From: Amphiplicatus metriothermophilus
Lineage (GTDB): Bacteria > Pseudomonadota > Alphaproteobacteria > Caulobacterales > Parvularculaceae
Assembly: GCF_900199215.1 (NCBI RefSeq)
Contig: NZ_FZQA01000001.1
Span: 806,001-870,000, forward strand
Reading direction: 5' to 3'
Length of the DNA: 64,000 nucleotides
Both the position numbers and the translations under genes were made by a program. Positions 16,285 to 26,243 of the stretch are shown here, in pieces. Within the stretch, counting starts at the first letter, position 1; each line of letters begins with the position of its first letter. The notes under the pieces are model-generated. The model saw only the letters and a list, made by a program, of their open reading frames with translations. It searched no databases and was not told the origin of the DNA.

Positions 16285-19026
16285 TCAATGGTCGACGGCG
16301 GCGAGCGCCCGGCGGAACGGCTCGACGATCCAGTCCTGCATGCTTTGGCGCTCCATCTCGGCGACGGCGGTTTGCAGCAGCGCGGCGCCTTCCTCGCGCC
16401 GGCCGTCGATGAGCATCGCCCAGCCCTTGAGCGCTTCCACCCGCGCCGGCCATTCCTCGCCCGGACTGCCGGCGGCGAGCTGCGCCGGATCGAGGCCGTA
16501 GACGATCGCCGCCGCCCTCTCGCCGTCGCCGAGATCGAGCAGGCCTTGCGCCAGATAGTAATTCATCACCTGCACGCCGGGCGTGCCGGGGCCCATCATG
16601 CGTTCGAAAACGTCGCGCGCGGCGACCAGTTTCGGAACGGCTTCCTCGGCTTGGCCGAGCTGAACGAGGATGACCCCTTCATTGCCGCCCGCCATGACGC
16701 AGGTGAGATGCTCCGGTCCTTGCGCGGCGCAGGTCGTCTCGCGCACGTCCGCGATCAAGGGCGCGGCTTCCGCCCAACGCCCGCTCGCCGCATAGATATT
16801 GCCGAGGACGCTCTTGCCTTCCGCGACTTGGGTGGAGTCCGGGCCGAAAGCGTCGATCAGCGCCGGAATCGCTTCGCCGAGCACGGGTTCGGCGTCTTCA
16901 AGCCGGCCTGCATACAAAAGCGCGGCGCCGTAATGAAGCGTCGCGGTCGCGCGTCTCGCATCGGAAACGCCTGCATCGGCGAAGCGCGCATCATCCTGCA
17001 ACGCTTCGAGGATCGCGACCGCTTCGTCTTGCCGGCCGATTCGGACGTAGGCTTGAGCGAGATCGAGGGAGAGACCGTGCCGGGCGCGCGCGTCGTCCGG
17101 CTGGAGTCGGGAGAGGCGTTCCAGCGCTTCCTCATAATACGCCGTCGCCGGTTCGATCTGCGCTTGAAGCAGATGAAATCGCCCGCGCGCCCGCGCCGCG
17201 GCGAGCGCGACGGCGTCATTCTGCTCGCGGCGCGCGCCGGCGTGCTGATCGGCGGCGTCGAGGACCTCGCCGGCCTCGGCGTAGAGGGAAGCGTTCGTCA
17301 GCGCCTCGCCGAGACGGTAGCGCGCCTCGAGCGTACGCGGATGATCCGCGCCGAGCATGGTTTCAAACAGCGCGGCGGCGCGGCGGCGATGCTCCGCCGC
17401 GGTCGTGAAATCCTGGAGCCCGGTGTAGATCTCGCCCGCCGTTTCGCGGATCGTCGCCTCCATGACGGGATCAGCCGCAAAACGCGCCTCGATGCTGTCT
17501 GCAGCGCGCGACAGGGCGTCGCGCAGGGTGGCGCTGTGGCCGGCGCCAGGCTGGCGCGGGTCGGCGTTGATCATGATGTCGCGCAGAAAAGCCGCGGTCG
17601 CCTCGGCGCGCGCGGCTTGCTCTTCGGCCGCATGTCGGGCGTCCCGGGCCTGCAGAAAAAGCCCGGCGCTCGCTGCGACGCCCAGCGCCAGAACGGCGAC
17701 GGTGCCGACGACCCATGGACGTCGAGCCTGGGCGCGCTGCAGCGCAGCCTGGGCGGCGCGCGCGCAGGTTTCCGCCTCGGCGAGGCGCGCGCGTTCGGCG
17801 CGGCGCTCCTCGAGACGGCGCAGCCGGTCGGCGAGTTCGCTCGCGCTCGCCAGCCGCCGCGCCGGATCGCCGGCCGTGGCATCAGCAATGTCTTCGCGCA
17901 GCAACGGGTCCGGGACATCCTCTTCCCAGCCGGTCGTCAGCGGCTTTTTGAGATCGCCCGTCAGGATCTGATAAAGAAGAACGCCGAGCGCGTAGACGTC
18001 GCTTTGCACGGTCGCGGCCGCGCCGGCGATGATTTCCGGCGCGATGTAATGGGGCGTGCCGAAGCTCGAATCGCTTGAGGAGTCGAGCGTTCGCGTTAGC
18101 CCCAGGGGCGTTACGCCCAGTTCGTCGAGCCGACCGGGCTCCATCAGCCGGCCGCTGCCGAAATCGGTCAGCCTGAGGCGCCGGCCGCCTTCGCCGTTTT
18201 CTTCGATCAGGATATTGGCGGGCTTGAGATCCTTGTGCAGCACGCCGACGCTATGGGCGGCGGCGACCGCCTCGATGACCCGCCGGGCGAGGTCAAGTCG
18301 CGCGTCCCTCGGCAGCGCGGCGAGTTTTCCGTCTTCTTCAGCCCAGGCCGGCAGGCTGCGCCCGCCATATTCGCATTCGAGAAAAAAAGGCTCCGTCTCG
18401 AAATTCCAGTCGATGACGCGCGCGATGTCGGCGCGCTCGCCCAATGTTTCGCGCAGGAGCCGCGACAGGGTCGCCTCGCGTTTGAGGGCGGCGAGTCGCT
18501 CCCCGCCCGGACTGAACTTGTAGACGCGCCGCTCGCCGGTCTTTTCGTGCCGCGCAAGCCAGACCTCGCTGCCGCCCGATCCGGAAAGCTGCCGCGCGAG
18601 CCGGAAATTCGGCCGGCCCGGAACCGCTTTGTCGACTTTCAGGTCGAGCCGGCTGACGAGGCGCCGGCCGGTCGCCACGCGCTCGACCTTGCCGTCGAGG
18701 CGGTAGCCGACCCGCGCCTGCGTGACGATGAGGCCGGCGCCTGCTTCGCCCAACGCCTTGCGCAGCTTGGCGACGGCGTTGGCGAGGACGTTATCGACGG
18801 TGATGCGCCCTTCCCAGACCGTTTCGAGAAGCTCTTCCCTGGTGACGACCTCGCCGGCATGGCGCAGTAGCATGCGCAGCACTTCGAGCGGGCGGCGCTC
18901 AAGATCGACCGGAAGGCCGCCGACCCTGAGCTCGAATCGCGATTCGTCGAATTCCGCCGCGCCGAAACGGTAAAGATAGAGCGCTCCGTCGGGCGCTCCA
19001 TTAGGAATAGGCTCCGATTCGCCCAT
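16285..19026 (-). CDS. Winged-helix / Ser-Thr protein kinase / TPR membrane fusion protein
   Basis: A 913-residue fusion. Residues about 16-112 form an OmpR/PhoB-type winged helix (EVLRMLLRHAGEVVTREELLETVW; VTQARVGYRL). Residues about 141-405 form a Hanks-type kinase: SGSGGSEVWLA loop, K170, catalytic HKDLKPANIL (Asp266, Asn271; HRD is HKD), DFG at 288-290, APE. One membrane segment spans about 438-458, and the remainder is tetratricopeptide repeats. Topology puts DNA-binding and kinase domains in the cytoplasm and TPRs in the periplasm, a CadC-like layout with a kinase inserted. The start is at 19026, just after GGGGGAG; an upstream ATG at 19101 has no such site. Targets are unknown. Confidence 0.9.
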   Translation of the reverse strand: MGESEPIPNGAPDGALYLYRFGAAEFDESRFELRVGGLPVDLERRPLEVLRMLLRHAGEVVTREELLETVWEGRITVDNVLANAVAKLRKALGEAGAGLIVTQARVGYRLDGKVERVATGRRLVSRLDLKVDKAVPGRPNFRLARQLSGSGGSEVWLARHEKTGERRVYKFSPGGERLAALKREATLSRLLRETLGERADIARVIDWNFETEPFFLECEYGGRSLPAWAEEDGKLAALPRDARLDLARRVIEAVAAAHSVGVLHKDLKPANILIEENGEGGRRLRLTDFGSGRLMEPGRLDELGVTPLGLTRTLDSSSDSSFGTPHYIAPEIIAGAAATVQSDVYALGVLLYQILTGDLKKPLTTGWEEDVPDPLLREDIADATAGDPARRLASASELADRLRRLEERRAERARLAEAETCARAAQAALQRAQARRPWVVGTVAVLALGVAASAGLFLQARDARHAAEEQAARAEATAAFLRDIMINADPRQPGAGHSATLRDALSRAADSIEARFAADPVMEATIRETAGEIYTGLQDFTTAAEHRRRAAALFETMLGADHPRTLEARYRLGEALTNASLYAEAGEVLDAADQHAGARREQNDAVALAAARARGRFHLLQAQIEPATAYYEEALERLSRLQPDDARARHGLSLDLAQAYVRIGRQDEAVAILEALQDDARFADAGVSDARRATATLHYGAALLYAGRLEDAEPVLGEAIPALIDAFGPDSTQVAEGKSVLGNIYAASGRWAEAAPLIADVRETTCAAQGPEHLTCVMAGGNEGVILVQLGQAEEAVPKLVAARDVFERMMGPGTPGVQVMNYYLAQGLLDLGDGERAAAIVYGLDPAQLAAGSPGEEWPARVEALKGWAMLIDGRREEGAALLQTAVAEMERQSMQDWIVEPFRRALAAVDH

Positions 19027-19156
19027 GGACTCCCCCGTCGACGGCGCGCTTGCGACGGCGTAGTGCGGCGTCCGCCGCTGAGCCTGTCGCGCGACGCCCA
19101 TCTTACGGGCCCGTAATCATATTCACAACCCTATGATCCGGCTCAGTATTTTATCG

Positions 19157-19174
19157 CGTTAGGAATTCGTTAGG
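19157..19174. promoter_or_regulatory. CGTTAGG direct repeat, candidate operator
   Basis: CGTTAGG occurs at 19157-19163 and again at 19168-19174, one helical turn (11 bp) apart, in the AT-richer part of the region between the kinase fusion and the CTERM gene. OmpR/PhoB winged helices bind direct repeats with this spacing, so the fusion protein's own winged helix is a candidate binder. This is inference. Confidence 0.45.
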
Positions 19175-19256
19175 CCTCCGTGAAGCGTTCCGCGCCCGAC
19201 GGCGCCATGGTGTTTCCGGCCTGGGGGTCAGGCTGGAAACATGGGAACTGCGTGAA

Positions 19257-19871
19257 ATGACGGAAACCCGGAAATCGAGCGCCGCACGGGCGCGCCCGCT
19301 CATTGTCCATCAGGCGCTGGCTGTTTTGTTTATGGCGTCAATAGTCGTGCTCTTCGGCGCGCCGGCGAGGGCCGAGGCGGCGACGATCGATCTCACCGGC
19401 GACGCCTGGTCCGTCGAAGGCTTCGACGACTTCGGCAATGTCTGGGACGGATCAACGCTCGTGATCGAAACGCAGGATTTCAATGGAACGGATTACGAAC
19501 TGACAGGATATTTTGACTGGGTCGGCGTCGGTCCGTCTTGCCCGGCAGGCTGTTCCGGTCGTGAACTCTTCACCGGAACCCTGTTCGGCGATCTCAATCT
19601 TGAACTGAACGGATTCGACCTAATTGATCCCGTGGGGATCGTGACCGCTTCATACAGCGCTTTCGCCTTTGACGAGCTGACGATCGTCAACGGCGTATGG
19701 GGCCCTCTCCATACGCCGGTGATTCCAGGCGAATGGTCGGCGAGCCGCGCCGGCGCGCCCTCCGAGATACCGCTTCCCGGCGCGGCGGCGCTGTTTGCGA
19801 GCGTGCTCGCCGGCGCCTTCGGTTGGGGAGCCGTCCGGCGTCGAACGGCCCGCTCGCGTAACGCGCATTAA
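19257..19871 (+). CDS. Candidate exosortase substrate with VPLPA/PEP-CTERM-like tail
   Basis: A 204-residue secreted protein. A signal peptide (hydrophobic about 20-34, cleavage after APARA) is followed by a beta-rich domain of about 125 residues with two cysteines (about 95 and 99). The C-terminus is a tripartite sorting signal: EIPLPG (170-175), a hydrophobic helix to about 192 and then an RRR cluster, as in VPLPA-CTERM or PEP-CTERM proteins. A matching exosortase is encoded 9 kb away. It diverges from the kinase fusion and heads a likely three-gene operon. The body domain is not recognised. Confidence 0.8.
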   Translation: MTETRKSSAARARPLIVHQALAVLFMASIVVLFGAPARAEAATIDLTGDAWSVEGFDDFGNVWDGSTLVIETQDFNGTDYELTGYFDWVGVGPSCPAGCSGRELFTGTLFGDLNLELNGFDLIDPVGIVTASYSAFAFDELTIVNGVWGPLHTPVIPGEWSASRAGAPSEIPLPGAAALFASVLAGAFGWGAVRRRTARSRNAH

Positions 19872-19898
19872 TCCGCCAGCAGAAAAAGGAACGATCCC

Positions 19899-20285
19899 AT
19901 GAAAATCGCAATTGTCATACTCGCCGTTCTCGGCGCGATCGCCGCCGGCTTTCTCGGCGTGAAATGGCTGGGGGATCTCAGCGCCCTTGGAAACATGAGC
20001 GAACTCCAGCGCATGGCGGTGAGGTCCGCCGCCGCCGCGCAGGGCCAGTCGCTGGACAAGATGGGCGCGGCGGCGTTTCTTCTGATCCTCGCCTTTCTCG
20101 CAGGCCTCGCCGGCGCGTTCTTTACGCTGAAGAACAGACTCCCCCTGGCCGGCGGGCTGCTTGTGGGCGCGGGCCTCGTCCCCGTTCTGATCCAGCCCCA
20201 GGCCGTGGTTTTCACGTTCCTCCTCATCGCCGCCGGCGGTCTCGCGTTCTTCTCGCACGCGAAAAAGAAGGGCTCGCCGTCATGA
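19899..20285 (+). CDS. Small membrane protein of unknown function
   Basis: A 128-residue protein with four hydrophobic segments: about 2-22, 55-75, 82-98 and 103-120. The C-terminus is basic (HAKKKGSPS). I recognise no family. It starts 27 bases after the CTERM gene, preceded by AGCAGAAAAAGGA, and its stop overlaps the next start (ATGA), so the three genes are probably one operon. Its role is likely tied to the secreted and lipid-anchored products on either side. Confidence 0.75.
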   Translation: MKIAIVILAVLGAIAAGFLGVKWLGDLSALGNMSELQRMAVRSAAAAQGQSLDKMGAAAFLLILAFLAGLAGAFFTLKNRLPLAGGLLVGAGLVPVLIQPQAVVFTFLLIAAGGLAFFSHAKKKGSPS

Positions 20286-21481
20286 GATACAGAGCGCTGG
20301 TGCTTATCGCTCCCGTGCTTCTGCTCGCTGCCTGCGGCGGCGGAGGCGACAGGGAAAAGGCGGCGTTCGTCGCCGCCTGCGTCGCCGAGGGCGACAGCGA
20401 AGCCTTCTGCGTCTGTCAAGGCGACGCGCTTCGGGCCGAACTCGACGAGGAAACCTTCGCCTCGCTCGTCGAGTTCGCTGAAAGCATGGCCGGTGCGAGC
20501 GAAGACGCTAAGGGCATGATCGCCATGGGCGCGCTGTCCAACCCCAAACTGATCGCGGCGCTCGACAAGGTCGAGGCGACGGCGAAGACGTGCAAACAGG
20601 CTGCGGCGCTGGAAGAGGCCAGAGCGGAAGTCGCCGTTCTTGAAGCGGCGCGAAACGCGCGCCGGAAACAGGCTGCCGCGCGCAAATGTCCGCATAGGCC
20701 CGTTATGAGCCCGCGCCTTCCCGGCGCGCCTGTCGACGATGTCGCCGACTTGAGGCTCGGCATGAGCTTCGAGGATGTCGAAGCGATTCTCGAATGCCGC
20801 GGCGACGTTCTCAATTTCGATGTGGCGCGCGAATGGGCGCGCGACAGCCACGGCGTCGAGACGCGTCAACTCCTGCGCGCGGCCGACGGCGAAATCTGCC
20901 CGGCCGAGGCGCGGGTCGCCGGCGGTCAAGGTTGTGACGACGGGGGCTACGCGTTCGAGCCTTTGCAGAATGTCAACCAGGAATTCGTCGTCGCGTTCGC
21001 CGGCCTGCCGGGAGCCGAGCGCGCCGGCGTAATCTGGCGGCGCACGGTCTTTTCCGAAAGCGAGTATCCGACCGTTTCTTCATTGCAGGAAGCGCTGGTG
21101 GAAAAATACGGTCGACCAAACGCGTCGGCGAATCAGGAAGGATATTACAGCCTCGGTCATCGGCCCGGCTCGGTCACATACAGCTGGGTTTATGATCCGA
21201 TGGGCGCGCTTATACCGAGCAGCGACAGCGCGCGTCTGTCGCGCTGCGTAAATGGTCCGCGGCCGACGTTTCAGGGCCGAATGAGCTGGAACGGCGCCTG
21301 CGGACTGACGATCCGCGCCGAGATCATGCCTGCGGTCGGCAACGCCATTCTCGCCCGCGAACTCAATGTCGTCGTTATGGATCAGAAACGGTTCGATGAC
21401 GCCGTCAAACAATTCGACATCGACCTCAGGACCGCCGTAGAGGCTCAGCATAAGGGAAAAGGCGCCGCGCCGGATCTGTAG
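20282..21481 (+). CDS. Lipoprotein of unknown function with CxC-type N-terminal motif
   Basis: A 399-residue lipoprotein. The N-terminus has VLLLAACGGGG, a lipobox with Cys18. Next comes a short helical domain with a spaced cysteine motif (FVAACVAEGD, then FCVCQGDALRAEL) seen in small periplasmic alphaproteobacterial proteins. After an Ala/Arg-rich coiled region (about 105-138) a C-terminal domain of about 250 residues contains paired cysteines, probably disulfide bonded. No family is recognised for it. The start overlaps the previous stop by four bases, which fixes it. It ends the CTERM operon. Confidence 0.78.
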   Translation: MRYRALVLIAPVLLLAACGGGGDREKAAFVAACVAEGDSEAFCVCQGDALRAELDEETFASLVEFAESMAGASEDAKGMIAMGALSNPKLIAALDKVEATAKTCKQAAALEEARAEVAVLEAARNARRKQAAARKCPHRPVMSPRLPGAPVDDVADLRLGMSFEDVEAILECRGDVLNFDVAREWARDSHGVETRQLLRAADGEICPAEARVAGGQGCDDGGYAFEPLQNVNQEFVVAFAGLPGAERAGVIWRRTVFSESEYPTVSSLQEALVEKYGRPNASANQEGYYSLGHRPGSVTYSWVYDPMGALIPSSDSARLSRCVNGPRPTFQGRMSWNGACGLTIRAEIMPAVGNAILARELNVVVMDQKRFDDAVKQFDIDLRTAVEAQHKGKGAAPDL

Positions 21482-21618
21482 CAGCCGGCGCCGGGTCGCT
21501 GAAGCCGATCTGATCGGGAAGTCTACGGACGATCGCGACAGGAAAAGCGGCCGCGTCGCCTTCCTGCGCGTCGCAATCGCAACGTCTCGGATTCGAACGC
21601 GACGACCGTCAGGCCATC

Positions 21619-21972
21619 CTACGCCCCGCTCCGGGACGCTCCCTCCGCCCGTTCGCGCCGGCGCGCTTCCGGATGGGCGAGCGCCCAGTCGTGCATCGCC
21701 TGCAACACCGGTTCGAGCGATCGGCCGAGCGGGGTCAAGGCGTATTCGACGCGCGGGGGGATCTCCTTGTAATCGCGCCGGACGACCAGCCCGTCCGCCT
21801 CCATTTCCCGCAGCTGTCTGGCGAGCGTGCGGTGCGTAATGCCGCCGAGATCGCGCTGCAGCTGGTTGAACCGGCGCGCGCCTTTCAGAAGCCAGTAGAT
21901 CGCCATCGGTTTCCATCTACCGGCGATGAGCTCGAGCGTAATCTCGGCGGGACAGCCTTCCTGCCTGGCCAT
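21619..21972 (-). CDS. HxlR-family transcriptional regulator
   Basis: A 117-residue winged-helix regulator. CPAEITLELIAGRWKPMAIYWLLKGARRFNQLQRDLGGITHRTLARQLREMEADGLVVRRDY is the HxlR domain, with the characteristic cysteine near the N-terminus and the RWK and beta-wing motifs. HxlR regulators often respond to reactive electrophiles or oxidants through that cysteine. It diverges from a pirin gene 113 bases away, a common pairing in which the regulator controls the pirin. Confidence 0.93.
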   Translation of the reverse strand: MARQEGCPAEITLELIAGRWKPMAIYWLLKGARRFNQLQRDLGGITHRTLARQLREMEADGLVVRRDYKEIPPRVEYALTPLGRSLEPVLQAMHDWALAHPEARRRERAEGASRSGA

Positions 21973-22051
21973 TGCGGTATCCTAAAGGACCGTACTTGTC
22001 AGGAGATCGTGCGGTCTTCACGTAAGGGGCGTTCCAAGCGCAATCAAGCCG

Positions 22052-22070
22052 GGCGGGCTTTAGGCCCGCC
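22052..22070 (+). other. Hairpin in the pirin leader
   Basis: A 7-bp perfect stem (22052-22058 with 22064-22070) around a five-base loop lies 15 bases before the pirin start. There is no T run, so it is not a terminator. It could influence translation or mRNA stability. Confidence 0.4.
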
Positions 22071-22085
22071 GCTGCGAGGTCTGTC

Positions 22086-22946
22086 ATGAAAAAAATCGTC
22101 GAAATTCTTCGCCCGCGCGGGGCCCATTGGGTCGGCGACGGCTTTCCCGTCCGCACGCTTTTCTCCTACGACGCCGATCCCGAAAAGCTGAGCCCGTTTT
22201 TGCTGTTCGATTATGCGGGCCCGCATGTGTTCGCCCCGTCGATGACGCCGCGCGGCGTCGGCCGGCATCCGCATCGCGGCTTCGAGACCGTCACCATCGT
22301 CTACGACGGAGAGGTGGCGCATCGCGACTCCGCGGGCGGCGGCGGCGTGATCGGGCCCGGCGACGTGCAGTGGATGACCGCGGCCGGCGGGATCATCCAT
22401 GAGGAGTTCCACTCCAAAGGCTTTACGAAGAGCGGCGGGCCGTTCCGCATGGTTCAGCTCTGGGTCAATCTTCCGGCCAGGGACAAAATGAAGCCTCCAG
22501 CCTATCAGGCGATTGCGAGCGCGGAGATTCCGGTCGTCGAATTCGACGGCGGCCGGGCGCGCGTCATCGCCGGGGAATTCCGCGGAACGCGAGGGCCGGC
22601 GCGGACGTTCACGCCTGTAAACCTCTGGGACGTCCGGCTTAAGCGCGACGGCGAAGCGCGGCTCGATCTGCCTGAAGGCCATAATTCCATGATCGCCGTG
22701 CTGTCGGGCCGCGCGACGTTCGACGGCGCGGAGTATGCGGGCGAGGCGGAAGTCATCCGTTTCGAGCGCGAGGGAAGCGAGGTTCTCGTCCGCGCCGACG
22801 CTGACTCGATGCTGCTCGTCCTCGCCGGCGAGCCGATCGACGAGCCCGTGGCCGGCTACGGCCCGTTCGTCATGAACACGCCGGCGGAAATCCGCCAGGC
22901 GATCGACGACTACGAAAGCGGCCGCTTCGGCGCCTTTGGCGCCTGA
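22086..22946 (+). CDS. Pirin family protein
   Basis: A 286-residue bicupin. The N-terminal cupin has the metal-binding motif GVGRHPHRGFETVTIVY, and the later HEEFHSKGF segment supplies further ligands; FRMVQLWVNLPAR is also diagnostic of pirins. The C-terminal cupin is degenerate. Some bacterial pirins have quercetin dioxygenase activity or modulate metabolic enzymes; which applies here is not visible. Divergent from the HxlR regulator, with a GAGGT ribosome-binding site. Confidence 0.94.
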   Translation: MKKIVEILRPRGAHWVGDGFPVRTLFSYDADPEKLSPFLLFDYAGPHVFAPSMTPRGVGRHPHRGFETVTIVYDGEVAHRDSAGGGGVIGPGDVQWMTAAGGIIHEEFHSKGFTKSGGPFRMVQLWVNLPARDKMKPPAYQAIASAEIPVVEFDGGRARVIAGEFRGTRGPARTFTPVNLWDVRLKRDGEARLDLPEGHNSMIAVLSGRATFDGAEYAGEAEVIRFEREGSEVLVRADADSMLLVLAGEPIDEPVAGYGPFVMNTPAEIRQAIDDYESGRFGAFGA

Positions 22947-23004
22947 AGCCGGCGATCCTGTTGCGTCGCGTAGAAAGCGGCGCCGGCAGGCTGGAGGATG
23001 AAAG

Positions 23005-23033
23005 AAAAAGGGCGGCTCGTTCGAGCCGCCCTT
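23005..23033 (-). terminator. Rho-independent terminator of groESL
   Basis: A perfect 12-bp stem pairs 23008-23019 with 23022-23033 around a two-base loop. It is followed on the minus strand by a T tract at 23005-23009 and lies 22 bases after the groEL stop. Confidence 0.88.
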
Positions 23034-23055
23034 CCAAGCCTGTTGCGGGCCGGAT

Positions 23056-24705
<1,650 letters not shown>

Positions 24706-24734
24706 CTAACGATCCTGAATCCTGCGTTCGCTGG

Positions 24735-25019
24735 TTATTCGACGATGCCGAGGATGTCGGACTCCTTCATGATGAGGAGCTCCTCGCCGTCGATGCGCAC
24801 TTCGCTGCCGGACCATTTGCCGAACAGAACCTTGTCGCCTTTCTTGACGTCGAGCGGGACGATCTTGCCGTCCTCCCCGCGCGCGCCCGGTCCGACGGCC
24901 AGGACTTCGCCCTGCTGGGGCTTTTCCTTGGCGGTGTCGGGAATGATGATGGACCCCACCTTCTCGTCCTCCTCGATGCGGCGGACGAGAACGCGATCAT
25001 GGAGCGGCCTGAAAGCCAT
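24735..25019 (-). CDS. groS: Co-chaperonin GroES
   Basis: A 94-residue lid of the GroEL chamber. [18 protein letters not shown], the mobile loop [16 protein letters not shown], the [10 protein letters not shown] turn and the ILGIVE end are canonical. The start is set at 25019, with GGGAGA upstream; a longer in-frame extension to 25061 has no GroES similarity. It lies 41 bases before groEL. Confidence 0.98.
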   Translation of the reverse strand: MAFRPLHDRVLVRRIEEDEKVGSIIIPDTAKEKPQQGEVLAVGPGARGEDGKIVPLDVKKGDKVLFGKWSGSEVRIDGEELLIMKESDILGIVE

Positions 25020-25395
25020 CGAGACGTCTCCCTGCTTTCGATCTTTCATGAAAATCAACACCTTATCTCAGAAACGGCGGAATCGCCGCCTCTGTTAGCA
25101 CTCGACGATGGCGAGTGCTGAAAGCGAATTAGGAACGCGCCGGCCCGCCGTCAAGAGGCGGCGCGCGCTGTCCGGCGCGTCAAAGGCGGCCGAACCGGAC
25201 GGGCGCGCGGCCCGCGGTCGAAAAGCGGGCGAATTGCGGATCGAATTTCGCCGCAATTACCGTGTTTTAATGCCGGCGGACGGGCGAAATCTTCATCATT
25301 CAGGGAAAACTCTCGTCCGCGGCCCGGCGAGTCGGGCTAAATACTGTCGGCCGGCGGGCGGGCGCGCCGACGGCCAACGCACAAAGGAGCGAAAC
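25020..25395. other. Regulatory region between groES and ompA-like gene (376 bases)
   Basis: This divergent spacer contains the CIRCE element at 25095-25121 and a separate perfect 8-bp inverted repeat (25232-25239 with 25251-25258). The last 60 bases include TAAATA near 25334, a possible -10 for the lipoprotein gene. No gene is recognised. Confidence 0.6.
25095..25121. promoter_or_regulatory. CIRCE element (HrcA operator)
   Basis: TTAGCACTC, nine bases, then GAGTGCTGA: 17 of 18 positions match the CIRCE consensus TTAGCACTC-N9-GAGTGCTAA. It lies 76 bases upstream of groES, so HrcA repression of groESL is expected. Confidence 0.95.
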
Positions 25396-26064
25396 ATGCG
25401 CAAAGCGATTCTCGTGGGGGCCCTGGCGATTTTCGCTATCGGCTGCACCACCAATCCCTACACCGGCGAGCGGCGCGCGAGCCGCACCGTCACGAGCGGC
25501 GCCGGCGGCGCGGCGGCGGGCGCGGCGGCCGGCGCCGTGATCGGCGCGATCGCCGGCGACGCCGGCAAGGGCGCGGCGATCGGGGCGGCCTCGGGCGCGG
25601 CGATCGGCGTCGGCATCGGCGTCTATCAGGACCGCCAGGCGGCCAAGCTGCGCGAGCGGCTCGCCGCGAGCGGGGTGTCGGTCACCCGTCAGGGCGACAA
25701 CATCATCCTCAACATGCCGTCGGACATCACCTTCGACGTCAACCAGTCGGACATCCAGCCGGGCTTCTATGAGACGCTCAATTCGGTGGCGATCGTCCTC
25801 AAGGAGTTCGACAAGACGACGGTGAGCGTTTACGGCCACGCCGATTCCACCGGCTCGGAAGAGTATAATCTCCAGCTGTCGCAGCGCCGGGCGCTGTCGG
25901 TGGCGAATTATCTCGCCGCGCAAGGCGTCGCGCCGGCGCGCCTCAACGCCGTCGGCTACGGCGAGAGCCGTCCGATCGCCGACAATGCGACGCCGCAGGG
26001 CCGCGCGCTCAATCGCCGCGTCGAGATCGTCATCGATCCGATCGACAGCCAGTTTCGAAGCTAG
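25396..26064 (+). CDS. OmpA-family lipoprotein (YiaD-like)
   Basis: A 222-residue outer-membrane lipoprotein. The lipobox is FAIGC (Cys17). It is followed by a glycine-zipper segment rich in GAAAGA repeats (about 34-76). The C-terminal ~110 residues form an OmpA-like peptidoglycan-binding domain (FDVNQSDIQPGFYETLNSVA; VYGHADSTGSEEYNLQLSQRRA; NRRVEIVIDP). It probably tethers the outer membrane to the cell wall. The start follows AAAGGAG at a good distance. Confidence 0.93.
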   Translation: MRKAILVGALAIFAIGCTTNPYTGERRASRTVTSGAGGAAAGAAAGAVIGAIAGDAGKGAAIGAASGAAIGVGIGVYQDRQAAKLRERLAASGVSVTRQGDNIILNMPSDITFDVNQSDIQPGFYETLNSVAIVLKEFDKTTVSVYGHADSTGSEEYNLQLSQRRALSVANYLAAQGVAPARLNAVGYGESRPIADNATPQGRALNRRVEIVIDPIDSQFRS

Positions 26065-26089
26065 CGGCTTCTTCGGCCGGGAAAACGCG

Positions 26090-26118
26090 CGCCCGTCCCG
26101 CCGCCGGCGGGGCGGGCG
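26090..26118 (+). terminator. Possible terminator after the OmpA-like gene
   Basis: A 13-bp GC-rich stem with one G-T pair (26090-26102 with 26106-26118) is followed by TCGTCGTTTCC on the plus strand. The T tract is interrupted, so efficiency is uncertain. Confidence 0.5.
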
Positions 26119-26192
26119 TCGTCGTTTCCGCGTCGTCTGCAATGGCCGAAAATTGAATTAATTGCCTGTCAACCCGCCCGTCCTAGGCTGCG

Positions 26193-26200
26193 TTAACCGT
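26193..26200 (+). promoter_or_regulatory. TTAACCGT box upstream of the EAL gene
   Basis: It matches the CtrA-type half-site TTAACCAT at seven of eight bases, 43 bases before the TipF-like start. Control by CtrA is inference from the motif and the flagellar context. Confidence 0.35.
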
Positions 26201-26243
26201 GCGATCGGGCGCGGCGCGCTGCGGCGCGGAAAAGAGGCGGGCG

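Noticed and set aside
19027..19101. Alternative start at 19101 for the kinase fusion
   Set aside because: No ribosome-binding site and an unrelated Arg-rich extension; the start at 19026 has GGGGGAG directly upstream.
21570..21650. GGATTCGAAC near 21588, resembling the T-loop of a minus-strand tRNA
   Set aside because: The T-stem has a mismatch, no acceptor or anticodon stem pairs can be built, and the segment would overlap the HxlR gene end.
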